Notes: a model not told the origin generated them from the letters alone. Positions 41,404 to 53,500 are shown, counted from the stretch's first letter. The stretch: 64,000 nt of DNA from Pseudomonas oryzae (GCF_900104805.1 NZ_LT629751.1:4300501-4364500), one strand, 5' to 3'. Translations and numbers: made by a program.

Positions 41404-41426
41404 ATGGGCGCTTCGCCCATTTTTTG
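41404..41426 (+). terminator. second terminator/attenuator before rimP
   Basis: atgggcg-ctt-cgcccat followed by TTTTTG, 27 bases before the rimP start. Two intrinsic terminators in series between metY and rimP suggest that rimP-nusA-infB expression is set by antitermination or NusA-dependent feedback (inference). Confidence 0.82.
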
Positions 41427-41452
41427 TTTGCACAGCATGCGGAGGCGATCAG

Positions 41453-41911
41453 GTGTCGAGCAAGCTAGAACAGTTGCAGGCCTTGCTGGCCCCGGTAGTC
41501 GAGGCACTCGGCTACCAGTGCTGGGGCGTCGAATTCATTTCCCAGGGGCGGCACTCGCTGCTGCGGGTCTATATCGATCATGCGGATGGCATCCTGATCG
41601 ACGATTGCGAAAAGGTCAGTCGCCAGGTCAGTGGCGTTCTGGATGTGGAAGACCCGATTTCCGGCGAATACACCCTGGAAGTATCTTCACCGGGAATGGA
41701 CCGCCCCTTGTTCACCCTCGAACAGTTCGCCGCCCATGTCGGTGCGCAGGTGAAGATCCGGCTGCGCTCGCCCTACGAGGGGCGACGCAATTTCCAGGGC
41801 GTGTTGCGTGGCGTGGAAGAGCAGGACGTGGTGGTCCAGGTGGATAACCATGAATACCTGCTGCCGATCGAGTCGATCGACAAGGCCAACATCATTCCCA
41901 GTTTTGATTGA
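41453..41911 (+). CDS. rimP: ribosome maturation factor RimP
   Basis: 152-aa 30S assembly factor; start GTG at 41453 with GGAGG at 41441-41445. Conserved [20 protein letters not shown] and [15 protein letters not shown]. Its frame also stays open past an overlapping out-of-frame ORF that is not coding. First protein gene of the operon. Confidence 0.96.
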   Translation: MSSKLEQLQALLAPVVEALGYQCWGVEFISQGRHSLLRVYIDHADGILIDDCEKVSRQVSGVLDVEDPISGEYTLEVSSPGMDRPLFTLEQFAAHVGAQVKIRLRSPYEGRRNFQGVLRGVEEQDVVVQVDNHEYLLPIESIDKANIIPSFD

Positions 41912-41958
41912 GGCGCGGATCCGCGGATCCCAATGGATTGCGAAAGGCGAGGCGTACG

Positions 41959-43440
41959 ATGAGCAAAGAAGTACTGCTGGTAGTAGAGTCGGTCTCCAAT
42001 GAAAAAGGAGTGCCGCCCGGCGTGATTTTCGAAGCGCTGGAGCTGGCCCTGGCCACTGCCACCAAGAAGCGTTACGAGGACGAGGTCGACGTGCGAGTGT
42101 CGATCAATCGTCACAATGGCAATTACGAGAGCTTCCGCTGCTGGACGGTGGTCGACGAGGAGGCCCTGGAAAATCCGGCGGCCGAGTTGACCCTGGCCGA
42201 AGCCCGCGAGAAGAAGGAAGACGCCAAGGTCGGCGACGTGATCGAAGAGAAGATCGAGTCGATCGAGTTCGGACGCATCGCCGCGCAGACCGCCAAGCAG
42301 GTCATCGTGCAGAAGGTGCGCGAGGCCGAGCGTGCCCAGGTGGTCGACGCCTATCGCGAGCGGGTCGGCGAGATCATCTCCGGCACCGTGAAGAAGGCCT
42401 CCCGCGACAACGTCATCGTCGATCTGGGCAACAACGCCGAGGCGCTGCTGTCCCGCGAGCACATCATTCCGCGCGAATCCTTCCGGGTCGGCGCCCGTGT
42501 GCGTGCCCTGCTCAAGGAAATCCGCAGCGAGAACCGCGGCCCGCAGCTGATCCTCTCGCGCACCGCGCCGGAGATGATCATCGAGCTGTTCCGCATCGAG
42601 GTGCCGGAGATCGCCGAGGGCCTGATCGAAATCATGGCGGCCGCCCGCGATCCGGGTTCGCGCGCCAAGATCGCCGTGCGTTCGAAGGACAAGCGCATCG
42701 ACCCGCAGGGCGCCTGCATCGGCATGCGCGGTTCGCGCGTGCAGGCGGTGTCCGGCGAGCTCGGCGGCGAGCGCGTCGACATCGTGCTGTGGGACGACAA
42801 CCCGGCGCAGTTCGTGATCAACGCCATGGCTCCGGCCGAGGTGGCGGCGATCATCGTCGACGAAGACACCCACACCATGGACATCGCGGTCGCCGAGGAC
42901 AACCTGGCCCAGGCCATCGGTCGCAGCGGCCAGAACGTGCGACTGGCCAGTCAGCTGACCGGTTGGACCCTGAACGTGATGACCGAGGCCGACATCCAGG
43001 CCAAGCAGCAGGCCGAGACCGGCGACATCGTGCGCCTGTTCGTCGACGAGCTGGGCGTGGACGAGGAGCTGGCCGAGGTGCTGGTGGAAGAAGGCTTCAC
43101 CACTCTGGAAGAGATCGCCTACGTGCCCATGGAAGAGATGCTGAGCATCGAGGGCTTCGATGAGGAGATCGTCAGCGAGCTGCGTTCCCGTGCCAAGGAT
43201 CGTCTGCTGACCAAGGCGATCGCTACCGAAGAAAAGCTCGCGGATATCCACCCGGCAGATGACCTGCTGGAGCTGGAGGGCATGACCAAGGAGCTGGCTG
43301 TCGAGCTGGCCCTGCGTGGCGTGCCGACCCGCGAAGACCTGGCCGAGCAGTCGATTGACGACCTGCTCGAGATCGACGGCATGACTGAAGAACGTGCCGG
43401 CAAGCTGATCATGGCCGCCCGAGCCCATTGGTTCGAGTAA
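41959..43440 (+). CDS. nusA: transcription termination/antitermination protein NusA
   Basis: 493 aa from the ATG at 41959 ([20 protein letters not shown]). RNA polymerase-binding N-terminal domain, S1 domain ([20 protein letters not shown]), two KH domains ([27 protein letters not shown]), and two C-terminal acidic repeats ([11 protein letters not shown] / [11 protein letters not shown]). A likely autoregulator of this operon. Confidence 0.97.
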   Translation: MSKEVLLVVESVSNEKGVPPGVIFEALELALATATKKRYEDEVDVRVSINRHNGNYESFRCWTVVDEEALENPAAELTLAEAREKKEDAKVGDVIEEKIESIEFGRIAAQTAKQVIVQKVREAERAQVVDAYRERVGEIISGTVKKASRDNVIVDLGNNAEALLSREHIIPRESFRVGARVRALLKEIRSENRGPQLILSRTAPEMIIELFRIEVPEIAEGLIEIMAAARDPGSRAKIAVRSKDKRIDPQGACIGMRGSRVQAVSGELGGERVDIVLWDDNPAQFVINAMAPAEVAAIIVDEDTHTMDIAVAEDNLAQAIGRSGQNVRLASQLTGWTLNVMTEADIQAKQQAETGDIVRLFVDELGVDEELAEVLVEEGFTTLEEIAYVPMEEMLSIEGFDEEIVSELRSRAKDRLLTKAIATEEKLADIHPADDLLELEGMTKELAVELALRGVPTREDLAEQSIDDLLEIDGMTEERAGKLIMAARAHWFE

Positions 43441-43467
43441 GTGGTCGCGGCCTGAGGAGAGAAGTGC

Positions 43468-46020
43468 ATGACGCAAGTCACGGTGAAAGAACTGGCCCTG
43501 GTGGTCGACACACCGGTAGAGCGCCTGCTGCAGCAAATGCGTGAGGCAGGTCTGCCGCACAGCCGCGCCGAGCAAGTAGTGACCGACGAAGAGAAGCAGA
43601 AGCTATTGGCGCACCTGAAGAGCAGCCACGGTGAGAAGCTGGAAGAACCCAGCAAGATCACCCTGAAGCGCAAGACCACCAGCACCCTGAAGGTGGCTGG
43701 GAGCAAGACCATCAGCGTCGAAGTGCGCAAGAAGAAGACCTTCGTCAAGCCGGAAGCGGTCACGACGGTGGTCGTCTCCAAGCGCGAGCCGGAAGAGCCG
43801 CGCGTGGCCGAGCCGCGCGCCGTCGCCGAGCAGCCCGCTGCTGAAGCGGCGCGTCCGAAGGCCGAGGCGTCCGCAGCAGCTCCGGCTGCGGCCGCGCAAC
43901 CCGCCGCGCGCCGCATCGATGATGCCGAGGAAGCCCGCCTGCGCGCCGTCGCCGCCCGTCAGGCCGCCGCCGAAGCGGCTGCCGCCGCACAGGTCGAGGC
44001 GGCCAAGCCGGCTGCCGCCGAACGCGCCAAGGAAGAGGCGCGCCGCGCCGCCGCGCCCAAGCGCAACGAGGATGACGAGCGTCGCGATCGCAAGCATGCC
44101 CAGCATCGTCCGTCGCTGAAGGAGAAGGAAAAGGCTCCGGCGCCGCGTAGCGTGGTGCGCAGCGGTGGCGAGGACGAGGACGGTTTCGGCCGTCGCGGTG
44201 GCCGCGGTGGCAAGGGTAAACTGAAGAAGCGCAACCAGCACGGCTTCCAGAGCCCGACCGGTCCGATCGTGCGCGAGGTCACCATCGGCGAGACCATCAC
44301 CGTGGCCGAACTGGCCGCGCAGATGGCGGTCAAGGGCGCCGAAGTGGTCAAGTTCATGTTCAAGATGGGCTCCCCGGTGACCATCAACCAGGTGCTCGAC
44401 CAGGAAACCGCGCAGCTGGTGGCCGAAGAGATGGGGCACAAGGTCAAGCTGGTCAGCGAGAATGCCCTGGAAGAGCAACTGGCCGAGTCCCTCAAGTTCG
44501 AGGGCGAGGCCGAGTCGCGCGCGCCGGTGGTTACCGTCATGGGTCACGTCGACCACGGCAAGACCTCGCTGCTCGACTATATCCGCCGCACCAAGGTGGC
44601 GACCGGCGAAGCGGGTGGCATCACCCAGCACATCGGCGCCTACCACGTGGAAACCGATCGCGGCATGATCACCTTCCTCGATACCCCCGGCCACGCAGCG
44701 TTCACCCAGATGCGTGCCCGTGGTGCCAAGGCCACCGACGTGGTCATCCTGGTGGTGGCGGCCGACGACGGCGTGATGCCGCAGACCCAGGAAGCCGTGC
44801 AGCACGCGAAGGCGGCTGGCGTGCCGATCGTGGTCGCGGTGAACAAGATCGACAAGCCGGACGCCAATCCGGACAACATCAAGAACGGCCTGGCCGCGCT
44901 GGATGTGATCCCGGAAGAGTGGGGCGGCGACGCACCGTTCGTGCACGTATCGGCCAAGGTCGGCACCGGCATCGACGAACTGCTCGAAGCGGTACTGCTG
45001 CAGGCCGAAGTCCTCGAGCTGAAGGCCACTCCGTCGGCGCCTGGCCGTGGTGTGGTGGTCGAATCGCGTCTGGACAAGGGCCGCGGTCCGGTGGCCACCG
45101 TGCTGGTGCAGGACGGTACTCTGCGTCAGGGCGACATGGTGCTGGTCGGCGTCAACTATGGCCGCGTACGCGCCATGCTCGACGAGAACGGCAAGCAGAT
45201 CAAGGACGCCGGCCCGTCGATTCCGGTGGAGATCCTCGGCCTCGACGGCACCCCGGATGCCGGCGACGAGCTGACCGTGGTCGCCGACGAGAAGAAGGCC
45301 CGCGAAGTCGCACTGTTCCGTCAGGGCAAGTTCCGCGAGGTCAAGCTGGCCCGTGCGCATGCCGGCAAGCTGGAAAACATCTTCGAGACCATGGGTCAGG
45401 AAGAGAAGAAGACCCTCAACGTGGTCCTCAAGACCGACGTGCGTGGCTCCCTGGAGGCCCTGCAAGGCTCGCTGGAAGGCCTCGGCAACGAGGAAGTCCA
45501 GGTGCGCGTGGTCGGCGGCGGCGTCGGTGGCATCACCGAGAGCGACGCCAACCTGGCGCTGGCTTCCAATGCGGTGATCTTCGGCTTCAACGTCCGTGCC
45601 GACGCCGGCGCACGCAAGATCGTCGAGCAGGAAGGCCTGGACCTGCGCTACTACAACGTCATCTACGACATCATCGAGGACGTCAAGAAGGCGCTCACCG
45701 GTATGCTCGGCAGCGACGTGCGCGAGAACATCCTCGGCATCGCCGAAGTGCGTGACGTGTTCCGTTCGCCGAAGTTCGGCGCCATCGCCGGCTGCATGGT
45801 GCTGGAAGGTACCGTCCATCGCAACCGTCCGATCCGCGTGCTGCGCGACGACGTGGTGGTCTTCGAGGGCGAGCTGGAGTCGCTGCGCCGCTTCAAGGAC
45901 GACGTCGCCGAAGTGCGTAACGGCATGGAGTGCGGTATCGGCGTGAAGAGCTACAACGACGTCCGCGTCGGCGACAAGATCGAAGTCTTCGAGAAGGTCC
46001 AGGTAGCGCGCAGCCTCTAA
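43468..46020 (+). CDS. infB: translation initiation factor IF-2
   Basis: 850-aa GTPase that places fMet-tRNA on the ribosome. It has the N-terminal IF2N domain ([21 protein letters not shown]), a long Ala/Glu/Arg/Lys low-complexity linker (~residues 110-250), a second IF2N, the G domain (GHVDHGKTS near residue 359, DTPGH, NKID) and C-terminal domains. Internal start sites for shorter isoforms, as in E. coli, cannot be judged. Confidence 0.97.
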   Translation: MTQVTVKELALVVDTPVERLLQQMREAGLPHSRAEQVVTDEEKQKLLAHLKSSHGEKLEEPSKITLKRKTTSTLKVAGSKTISVEVRKKKTFVKPEAVTTVVVSKREPEEPRVAEPRAVAEQPAAEAARPKAEASAAAPAAAAQPAARRIDDAEEARLRAVAARQAAAEAAAAAQVEAAKPAAAERAKEEARRAAAPKRNEDDERRDRKHAQHRPSLKEKEKAPAPRSVVRSGGEDEDGFGRRGGRGGKGKLKKRNQHGFQSPTGPIVREVTIGETITVAELAAQMAVKGAEVVKFMFKMGSPVTINQVLDQETAQLVAEEMGHKVKLVSENALEEQLAESLKFEGEAESRAPVVTVMGHVDHGKTSLLDYIRRTKVATGEAGGITQHIGAYHVETDRGMITFLDTPGHAAFTQMRARGAKATDVVILVVAADDGVMPQTQEAVQHAKAAGVPIVVAVNKIDKPDANPDNIKNGLAALDVIPEEWGGDAPFVHVSAKVGTGIDELLEAVLLQAEVLELKATPSAPGRGVVVESRLDKGRGPVATVLVQDGTLRQGDMVLVGVNYGRVRAMLDENGKQIKDAGPSIPVEILGLDGTPDAGDELTVVADEKKAREVALFRQGKFREVKLARAHAGKLENIFETMGQEEKKTLNVVLKTDVRGSLEALQGSLEGLGNEEVQVRVVGGGVGGITESDANLALASNAVIFGFNVRADAGARKIVEQEGLDLRYYNVIYDIIEDVKKALTGMLGSDVRENILGIAEVRDVFRSPKFGAIAGCMVLEGTVHRNRPIRVLRDDVVVFEGELESLRRFKDDVAEVRNGMECGIGVKSYNDVRVGDKIEVFEKVQVARSL

Positions 46021-46044
46021 GCGCCAGCGAGTGCTGCAAGCGCC

Positions 46045-46077
46045 AAGCCGGAAGCTCCTGTAGGATGCTTCCGGCTT
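46045..46077 (+). repeat. 11-bp perfect hairpin between infB and rbfA
   Basis: aagccggaagc and gcttccggctt flank an 11-base loop (tcctgtaggat) that could itself pair (tcct/agga). It resembles a REP-type element. No T-tract; 38 bases remain before the rbfA start. It could be a stabiliser or RNase site within the operon. Confidence 0.65.
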
Positions 46078-46115
46078 GTGCGTTTCGGCTTCAGCGTTTT
46101 TTACGGATTACAGTC

Positions 46116-46505
46116 ATGGCCAAAGAATACAGCCGCACCCAGCGGATCGGTGACCAGATGCAGCGCGAGCTCGCGCAGCTGATCCAGCGCGAGATCAAGG
46201 ATCCGCGCCTGGGCCTGGTGACCCTGACCGGCATCGATGTCAGCCGCGACCTGGCCCATGCCAAGGTGTTTTTCACCGTGATGGGGCAGGACGACAACGC
46301 CGAGAAGATCGCCCTCAACCAGGAGATCCTCAAGGATGCCGCCGGTTACCTGCGCATGCTGCTCGGTCGCGCGATCAAGCTGCGTACCATTCCGCAGCTG
46401 CATTTCCTCTACGACGAGAGCGTGCGCCGTGGCGCCCAGCTGTCGGCGCTGATCGAGCGTGCGGTGGCCGAGGACCGTCGTCACCACGACGCGGACGAGG
46501 AGTAA
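46116..46505 (+). CDS. rbfA: 30S ribosome-binding factor RbfA
   Basis: 129-aa KH-fold factor for 16S rRNA 5' maturation and cold adaptation, starting [20 protein letters not shown]. Conserved [20 protein letters not shown] and [13 protein letters not shown] 95-base gap with a hairpin precedes it; truB starts 3 bases after. Confidence 0.96.
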   Translation: MAKEYSRTQRIGDQMQRELAQLIQREIKDPRLGLVTLTGIDVSRDLAHAKVFFTVMGQDDNAEKIALNQEILKDAAGYLRMLLGRAIKLRTIPQLHFLYDESVRRGAQLSALIERAVAEDRRHHDADEE

Positions 46506-46508
46506 GGC

Positions 46509-47423
46509 GTGGCTCAGGTGAAACGCATTCGCCGCGCGGTCAGCGGCATCCTGATTCTCGACAAGCCGCGCGGCTTCAGTTCCAACGCCGCGCTGCAGAA
46601 GGTGCGCTGGCTGCTCAACGCCGAGAAGGCCGGGCACACCGGCAGTCTCGATCCGCTGGCCACCGGCGTGCTGCCGCTGTGCTTCGGCGAGGCGACCAAG
46701 TTCTCCCAGTACCTGCTCGACGCCGAGAAGGGCTACGCCACGGTCATGCACCTGGGCGTCACCACCACCACCGGCGACGCCGAGGGCGAGGTGCTCGAGC
46801 GCCGCGAGGTGAACTTCGATCGCGAGCAACTGGAGGCCCTGCTGCCGCGCTTCCGCGGGCAGATCCAGCAGGTGCCGCCGATGTACTCGGCGCTGAAGAA
46901 GGACGGCCAGCCGCTGTACAAGCTGGCGCGCGCCGGCGAGGTGGTGGAGCGCGAGGCGCGTTCTGTTACTATTGACCGGCTCGAGCTGACCCGCTTCGAA
47001 CCGCCGTTCGCGGATCTGGCAGTGAGCTGCAGCAAGGGCACCTACATCCGTACCCTGGTCGAGGATCTCGGTCAGGCGCTGGGCTGCGGGGCGCACGTCG
47101 CCGAACTGCGGCGCACCCAGGCCGGGCCGTTCACCCTGGAGCAGGCGATCAGCCTCGACGAGCTGATCGCCGCCCACGAGCAGGGTGGCGCCGAGGCCCT
47201 GGATCGATTCCTGCTGCCGGTGGACTGCGGTCTGGAGCACTGGCCGGCGGTGCAGCTGTCGGAGCACAGCGCCTACTACTGGTTGCACGGGCAGCCGGTG
47301 CGGGCCCCCGAAGCGCCGAAGTTCGGCATGCTGCGGGTACGCGATCACGAGGGGCGCTTCATCGGTATCGGTGAGGCGACCGACGACGGGCGCATTGCGC
47401 CGCGTCGACTGATTCGGTCCTGA
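46509..47423 (+). CDS. truB: tRNA pseudouridine(55) synthase TruB
   Basis: 304 aa from a GTG at 46509 ([20 protein letters not shown]). The catalytic Asp is in [16 protein letters not shown]. The [13 protein letters not shown] segment and a C-terminal PUA-like domain are visible. It makes psi-55 in the T loop of tRNAs. Confidence 0.96.
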   Translation: MAQVKRIRRAVSGILILDKPRGFSSNAALQKVRWLLNAEKAGHTGSLDPLATGVLPLCFGEATKFSQYLLDAEKGYATVMHLGVTTTTGDAEGEVLERREVNFDREQLEALLPRFRGQIQQVPPMYSALKKDGQPLYKLARAGEVVEREARSVTIDRLELTRFEPPFADLAVSCSKGTYIRTLVEDLGQALGCGAHVAELRRTQAGPFTLEQAISLDELIAAHEQGGAEALDRFLLPVDCGLEHWPAVQLSEHSAYYWLHGQPVRAPEAPKFGMLRVRDHEGRFIGIGEATDDGRIAPRRLIRS

Positions 47424-47519
47424 GGACCGGACGAGGGTGGCTGTCAGCAGGCACGGTCACTCCTCCATTCATGAAAACGGGGTACTTCCCCGGCCTGTTA
47501 CCTCAGAGGAAAGTCCATC

Positions 47520-47789
47520 ATGGCACTGAGCGTTCAAGAGAAAGCCCAGATCGTTAACGAGTACAAGCAAGCTGAAGGCGATACCGGTTCTCCGGAAGTG
47601 CAGGTTGCCCTGCTGACCGCCAACATCAACAAGCTGCAGGATCACTTCAAGGCCAACGCCAAGGACCACCACAGCCGTCGTGGTCTGATCCGCATGGTCA
47701 ACCAGCGCCGCAAGCTGCTGGACTACCTGAAGGGTAAGGACACCACTCGTTACAGCGCCCTGATCGCGCGCCTGGGCCTGCGTCGCTAA
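47520..47789 (+). CDS. rpsO: 30S ribosomal protein S15
   Basis: 89 aa, full length. It starts [43 protein letters not shown] is the rRNA-binding part (split here for length: [15 protein letters not shown]). Ribosome-binding site GAGGAAA. A 96-base gap from truB may hold its own promoter. Confidence 0.98.
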   Translation: MALSVQEKAQIVNEYKQAEGDTGSPEVQVALLTANINKLQDHFKANAKDHHSRRGLIRMVNQRRKLLDYLKGKDTTRYSALIARLGLRR

Positions 47790-47806
47790 GACGTGGCTCG
47801 CCGAAG

Positions 47807-47879
47807 CCGGGAGCTGGCGGATCGGTGCGGCAGGCGGGCCTTGGCCCGTCTCCGCACCGGGGCGCCGGCTCCCGGTTTT
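47807..47879 (+). terminator. three-tier hairpin after rpsO (terminator / processing stem)
   Basis: Outer arms ccgggagc (47807-47814) and gctcccgg (47868-47875), then TTTT. Middle arms ggtgcgg (47824-47830) and ccgcacc (47852-47858). Inner stem cgggcc-tt-ggcccg (47835-47848). The outer stem ends in T4, fitting an rpsO terminator, and the long duplex resembles the rpsO-pnp region that RNase III cleaves in E. coli. Confidence 0.8.
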
Positions 47880-47892
47880 CCCAGGGCATCCA

Positions 47893-47918
47893 CGAAAGGC
47901 CGCGGCAGTCGCCTTTCG
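47893..47918 (+). promoter_or_regulatory. hairpin in the pnp leader
   Basis: cgaaaggc ... gcctttcg: 8-bp arms around a 10-base loop, about 80 bases before the pnp GTG. In E. coli an RNase III-cut leader duplex mediates PNPase autoregulation; this stem is a candidate for the equivalent. Confidence 0.5.
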
Positions 47919-47999
47919 TAGATGACTTGCGGAGCGCCGCAGCACGCGACTCCCAGCTCCACCGATTTCCCCCAAGGCAACATAGAGAAGGAAAACACC

Positions 48000-50105
48000 G
48001 TGAATCCGGTTACCAAGCAGTTCCAGTTCGGTCAGTCGACCGTCACCCTCGAGACCGGGCGCATCGCCCGCCAGGCCTCCGGCGCCGTGCTGGTGAAGAT
48101 GGACGGCGTCAGCGTCCTGGTCACCGTGGTCGCCGCCAAGCAGGCCGACCCGGGCAAGGGCTTCTTCCCGCTGTCCGTGCACTACCAGGAGAAGACCTAC
48201 GCCGCCGGCCGCATCCCGGGTGGCTTCTTCAAGCGTGAAGGCCGTCCGAGCGAGAAGGAAACCCTGACCTCGCGCCTGATCGACCGCCCGATCCGTCCGC
48301 TGTTCCCCGAGGGCTTCCTCAACGAAGTGCAGGTCGTCTGCACCGTCGTTTCCACCGACAAGAAGAGCGATCCGGACATCGCCGCGATGATCGGCACCTC
48401 GGCTGCCCTGGCCATCTCCGGCATTCCGTTCCAGGGCCCGATCGGTGCCGCCCGCGTCGGCTACCACGACGAGCTGGGCTACATCCTCAATCCGACCTAC
48501 GAGCAGCTGCAGAGCTCGCGTCTGGACATGGTGGTCGCCGGTACCGAAGACGCCGTGCTGATGGTCGAGTCGGAAGCCGAGGAGCTGACCGAAGACCAGA
48601 TGCTGGGCGCCGTGCTGTTCGCCCACGAAGAGTTCCAGAGCGCCATCCGTGCCATCAAGGAATTCGCCGCCGAAGCCGGCAAGCCGGCTTGGGACTGGCA
48701 ACCACCGGTCGAAAACACCGTCCTGCTGGATGCCATCCGCGCCGAGTTCGGCGAGGCCATCTCGCAGGCCTACACCATCACCGTCAAGCAGGAGCGCTAC
48801 GGCCGCCTCGACGAGCTGCGCGACCAGGTGATCGCCCGCTTCGCCGGTGAAGGCGAAGGCCAGTTCCCGGCTGGTGAGGTCAAGGACGCCTTCGGCCTGC
48901 TCGAATACCGCACCGTGCGCGAGAACATCGTCCACGGCAAGCCGCGTATCGACGGTCGCGACACCCGCACCGTGCGCCCGCTGAAGATCGAAGTCGGCGT
49001 GCTGGACAAGACCCACGGTTCGGCGCTGTTCACCCGCGGCGAAACCCAGGCCCTGGTGGTCGCCACCCTCGGCACCGCCCGCGATGCCCAGCTGCTCGAC
49101 ACCCTGGAAGGCGAGCGCAAGGACGCCTTCATGCTGCACTACAACTTCCCGCCCTTCTCGGTCGGCGAGTGCGGCCGCATGGGCAGCCCGGGCCGTCGCG
49201 AGATCGGCCACGGCCGTCTGGCCCGTCGTGGCGTCGCCGCCATGCTGCCGAAGCAGGACGAGTTCCCCTACACCATCCGCGTGGTGTCGGAAATCACCGA
49301 ATCCAACGGCTCCAGCTCGATGGCCTCGGTGTGCGGTGCTTCCCTGGCACTGATGGACGCCGGCGTGCCGGTCAAGGCTCCGGTGGCCGGTATCGCCATG
49401 GGTCTGGTCAAGGAAGGCGACAAGTTCGCCGTGCTGACCGATATCCTCGGTGACGAAGACCACCTCGGCGACATGGACTTCAAGGTGGCCGGCACCGACA
49501 AGGGCGTCACCGCCCTGCAGATGGACATCAAGATCAACGGCATCACCGAAGAGATCATGGAGATCGCGCTGAACCAGGCTCTGGAAGCGCGTCTGAACAT
49601 CCTCGGCCAGATGAACCAGATCATCGCCAAGCCGCGTGCCGAGCTGTCGGAAAACGCCCCGACCATGCTGCAGATGAAGATCGACTCGGACAAGATCCGC
49701 GACGTCATCGGCAAGGGTGGCGCCACCATCCGCGGCATCTGCGAAGAGACCAAGGCCTCGATCGACATCGAGGATGACGGCAGCGTGAAGATCTACGGTG
49801 AGACCCGCGAAGCGGCCGAAGCGGCCAAGCAGCGCGTGCTGGCGATCACCGCCGAGGCCGAGATCGGCAAGATCTACGTCGGCAAGGTCGAGCGCATCGT
49901 CGACTTCGGTGCCTTCGTCAACATCCTGCCGGGCAAGGACGGTCTGGTGCACATCTCGCAGATCAGCGACAAGCGCATCGAGAAGGTCACCGACGTGCTC
50001 AAGGAAGGCGAGGAAGTGAAGGTGCTGGTGCTGGACGTGGACAACCGCGGTCGCATCAAGCTGTCGATCAAGGACGTGGCGGCGGCGGAAGCCTCCGGCG
50101 TCTGA
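48000..50105 (+). CDS. pnp: polyribonucleotide nucleotidyltransferase (PNPase)
   Basis: 3'-5' phosphorolytic exoribonuclease, 701 aa from a GTG at 48000 ([18 protein letters not shown]). Two RNase PH domains (second with [19 protein letters not shown]), a KH domain ([19 protein letters not shown]) and an S1 domain ([18 protein letters not shown]). The open frame upstream of 48000 lies in the leader. Partner of RNase E in decay. Confidence 0.97.
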   Translation: MNPVTKQFQFGQSTVTLETGRIARQASGAVLVKMDGVSVLVTVVAAKQADPGKGFFPLSVHYQEKTYAAGRIPGGFFKREGRPSEKETLTSRLIDRPIRPLFPEGFLNEVQVVCTVVSTDKKSDPDIAAMIGTSAALAISGIPFQGPIGAARVGYHDELGYILNPTYEQLQSSRLDMVVAGTEDAVLMVESEAEELTEDQMLGAVLFAHEEFQSAIRAIKEFAAEAGKPAWDWQPPVENTVLLDAIRAEFGEAISQAYTITVKQERYGRLDELRDQVIARFAGEGEGQFPAGEVKDAFGLLEYRTVRENIVHGKPRIDGRDTRTVRPLKIEVGVLDKTHGSALFTRGETQALVVATLGTARDAQLLDTLEGERKDAFMLHYNFPPFSVGECGRMGSPGRREIGHGRLARRGVAAMLPKQDEFPYTIRVVSEITESNGSSSMASVCGASLALMDAGVPVKAPVAGIAMGLVKEGDKFAVLTDILGDEDHLGDMDFKVAGTDKGVTALQMDIKINGITEEIMEIALNQALEARLNILGQMNQIIAKPRAELSENAPTMLQMKIDSDKIRDVIGKGGATIRGICEETKASIDIEDDGSVKIYGETREAAEAAKQRVLAITAEAEIGKIYVGKVERIVDFGAFVNILPGKDGLVHISQISDKRIEKVTDVLKEGEEVKVLVLDVDNRGRIKLSIKDVAAAEASGV

Positions 50106-50125
50106 TTTCGACAGCCATGCTGCAA

Positions 50126-50153
50126 CAGAAAAGGCCCCGCGGGGCCTTTTCTG
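50126..50153. terminator. terminator after pnp (bidirectional)
   Basis: cagaaaaggccccg / cggggccttttctg: a perfect 14-bp palindrome with TTTT on one side and AAAA on the other. It ends the rimP-pnp operon and also faces the convergent DUF2845 gene. Confidence 0.93.
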
Positions 50154-50177
50154 CTTTCTGCGGCAGCGCGCCCCGGA

Positions 50178-50474
50178 TCAGCGCCGGCGCTGGCTGTCGA
50201 CCTCGACCAGGCGGTTGCCCTCGAAGCGCAGGAAGTAGTACATGCCGTTGCGCGGTCCGTAGCTCCACTCCTCGACTGGCACCAGCTCGAAGCGGCCGTA
50301 GGCGTCGGTGCGCTCGCGCAGGCCGATCTGGTCGCGGGTGGCCGGTTCGCCGCATTTGCGCAGCACCTCGTCGGCCCGATCTCCGGTGGTGACCAGCTGG
50401 CTCTGGCAGCGCAGGCTGCCGGCATACAGCGGCGGGGCGATCAGCAGCAGGATCAGGCAAAGATATCTGGGCAC
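50178..50474 (-). CDS. DUF2845 secreted protein
   Basis: 98 aa with a clear signal peptide (MPRYLCLILLLIAPPLYAGS) and a periplasmic domain having two cysteines (SLRCQSQLV and LRKCGEPA) that may form a disulfide. The C-terminal MYYFLRFEGNRLVEV is typical of the DUF2845 family, whose function is unknown. It follows the DUF748 gene by 56 bases in the same direction. Confidence 0.85.
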   Translation of the reverse strand: MPRYLCLILLLIAPPLYAGSLRCQSQLVTTGDRADEVLRKCGEPATRDQIGLRERTDAYGRFELVPVEEWSYGPRNGMYYFLRFEGNRLVEVDSQRRR

Positions 50475-50530
50475 GTGCGAACCTCGTGGATGGTCAGGGC
50501 AGGCGGGGCCGCCGACGGTGTCGTTTCAGC

Positions 50531-53500
50531 TTACTCGCTGTCCAGGTGCAGGGGAACGTTGACCAGGCCGTCCGCCGCGGTAGCTTCGCTGCTGCCGACC
50601 TCGAGCAGGTAGATGCGCTCGTCGGCCAGTCCGCCTTGCTCCACCAGCCAGGCCTTGATCGCCCGGGCGCGGTCCTGGGCCAACTGGCGTTGCAGCAGCG
50701 GGCTCTGCGCCCAGGAGGCGAGCACCGCCTGCTGCAGGCGCGCGGCGCGCTCGGGCTTCTTCAGCTCGCGCCACTCGGCCGGCGGCTGCTGCTTCAGGCG
50801 GGCGCGGTAGATGCCCTCCAGCAGCACCGCTTTCATGTCCTCCGGCACCTCGATCTGACTGGCCTCGGCCGGCACCTTGTCGCCGCGGCGCTGCAGCATG
50901 CGGTACCAGGTGTCCTGGTACTCGCGGGCCAGGCGCCGCTCGGCCAGCGGTGCGCCATCGACCGCAGCCACGCTCATGCCCTCCACCTCCAGGCGCAGCT
51001 CGGGCTTCTGTTGCAGGGCCTGGCCCAGCTTGGCGAGGTTGTCGCGCGCGGCTTCGCTCAGTTCGCTGGAGCCGGCGGCGAAGGGCACCTTGTCCAGCTC
51101 GGCCTCGCTGCCGTTGGCCAGGCCGGCGATCAGCTTGAAGGGCGCCTGCACCGCGCGCAGTACCAGGTTGCGCAGGGTCTGCCAGACGATCGGTACCACG
51201 CTGAACTGGGGATCGTTCAGATCGCCCTGCACCGGCATGGCGATGTCGATGTTGCCTTCGGTGTCCCGCAGCAGGGCGACCGCCAGGCGTACCGGCAGGT
51301 CGGTGGCGCTGGGACTGTCGACCCGCTCGCCGAGCTGCAGATCCTCCAGCAGCACGCGGTTCTCGGCGTCCAGCTGGCCCTTGCTGATGCGGTAGTGCAG
51401 GTCCAGGTTGAGCCGGCCCTTGCGGATCTTGTAGCCGGCGAACTTGCCGGCGTAGGGCGTCAGGGTGGTCAGCTCGACGCGCTGGAAGCGGGTGGCGATG
51501 TCCATCTGTTCCAGCGGCGAGAAGGGCGTCAGGCGGCCCTTGATGCTCACCGGCGCATAGCGGTCGACCTTGCCGCGGATGTCCACGCTGGCCGGCTTGT
51601 TCGACTGGTTGTCGAGGGTGCCGATGCTGCCGTTGAGCTGCTGGATGGCGGTGGCGAAGTCGGGGGTCAGCGAGAAGTCGGCGAAGTTGGCGGAGCCGTC
51701 CCTGATCTCGATGCCGCCGATCAGCAGGTGCAGCGGCTTGCCGGGCTGCGCCGCTGCGGGGGCGGGCGGCTGTGGGATCAGCAGCTCCTTGACGTTGGTA
51801 CTGAGATCCTCGTTGATGATGAAGCGGGCGTAGGGTTGCTGCAGGCGCACCCGGTCGATGCGCAGCTGCTCGCCGTGGCGGTAGTCGAGACCGTCGAGGT
51901 CGAGGGTCTGCCACCTGACGAAGTCGCGCTCCTTGATGGTGTCCAGCGTGTGCAGGCGGTTCACCGCCGCCGTGCCGGATGCATGCAGCGCCAGCGGCGT
52001 GACGCCCTGCAGGTCGACGGCAAGGTCGGCATCCAGCTCGCCGCTGCGCAGCTCGAGGCGCACGAACGGGCTGAGATAGGACTGCGCCAGGCGCAGGTCG
52101 AGCGCGCGGGCCTGCACCTGCAGCTGGCCGGACAACGGCTGCAGGCGCAGCGTGCCGGCGGCCTGCAGGCGTCCGCCGGCGCCGATGCCGCCGGCCAGCC
52201 GGAGCCGCCAGGGCTGCTCGCCGCTGCTGGTCACGTCCTGCAGGTCGAGATCCAGCGGGCCGACCTGCAGCGGTACCGCCGGCGAGACGGCGCGGTCCTC
52301 CAGGTGGGCGCGCCAGTCGCGCAGCTGGGTGTCCTTGAGCAGCACCTGCCAGGGGCCGGTGGGTGCCGCACCGGGCGCCTCACTGGCGTTGGCGTCTGGC
52401 GGCGTGGCTGCGGCGAGCGGTTGTGGCGCGCTGTCGGTGGCCGCCGGTCGAAGCTGCGCCAGTTGCTGCTCCAGCAGCACCTGCCAGTCGAGCCGGCCAT
52501 CCGCTTCGCGTGCGCCCCAGGCCTCCAGCCCCTGGCTGCGCAACTGGCCGATCACCGCCTGGCGTGTGGCCAGGTCCGCCGAGATGTCGCTGGCCTCCAG
52601 GCTGGCCAGGGTGAGCAGCGGTTGCGTCGAAGGGCGGTGCAAGCGGAGGGCGGCCAGAGCGAACCGGCCATTACCCAGGCCCAGTTGGCCAGGAGCCAGC
52701 TCCAGGCGCTCGGCGGCCATCTCCAGGCGGTCGAGATCGAGAAGCGGCTGACCGTCCGCCTGGCGCAGGCGCAGCGTCGAGAGTTGCACCTGACCGTTGG
52801 CCAGCTGCAGATGCAGTCCGTCCTTCAGATCCAGGCGGAACTCGCTGGCCACGTCGGCCATGCCTTCCGCCAGCTCCAGCGCCACCAGGCGGCGGACATA
52901 GGGCCACCAGGTGGGCAGGCCGATGTCGGTCACGTCCAGCCGGCCTTCGACGTGCAGCGGCTGCAGCGCCAGCTGTCCCTGCAGCGCCAGGTTGGCGCCG
53001 CTCGAGCCGCTGGCCGTGAGGCTGAACTCGCCGTTGTCTTCGGCGCGGGTACCGAAACGCTGCAGCTCGAGATCGAGGGAGTCGTAGCGGAGTTCGACCG
53101 GCGGCTGCGGGCGTTCGTCGAGCAGGTGCAGGCTGCCGCCGCTGAGCAGCAGGCGGTCGACGTACAGCGGGAACGGCTCGTCGGCGGGCGGCTCGGGAGT
53201 GCCGTCGGCTGCCGGCAGCTGGAACAGGCGCAGCAGGTTGAACGGCCGGTCGGCGGCGAACAGCAGCTCGACATGCGGGCGCTCCAGCTGCAGTTCGCGC
53301 AGATGCAGCGCGCCCTGCCAGAGGCTGTCGACCTGCAGGTTGGCGTAGAGGCGGGCGAAGGCCAGCTCCTCGCTCCCCGGCGCGCCGATGCGCAGCTGGT
53401 GCAGCGTCAGCTCCAGGCTGAACGGGTTGAACTCGATGCGCTCGAGCCGGGCTGGCAGCGTGGCGTATTCGGCCAGTTTCTGGTTGACGATCTTCAGTCC

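Noticed and set aside
43603-45819. 738-codon minus-strand frame opposite infB
   Set aside because: Shadow of infB; no motif or plausible start.
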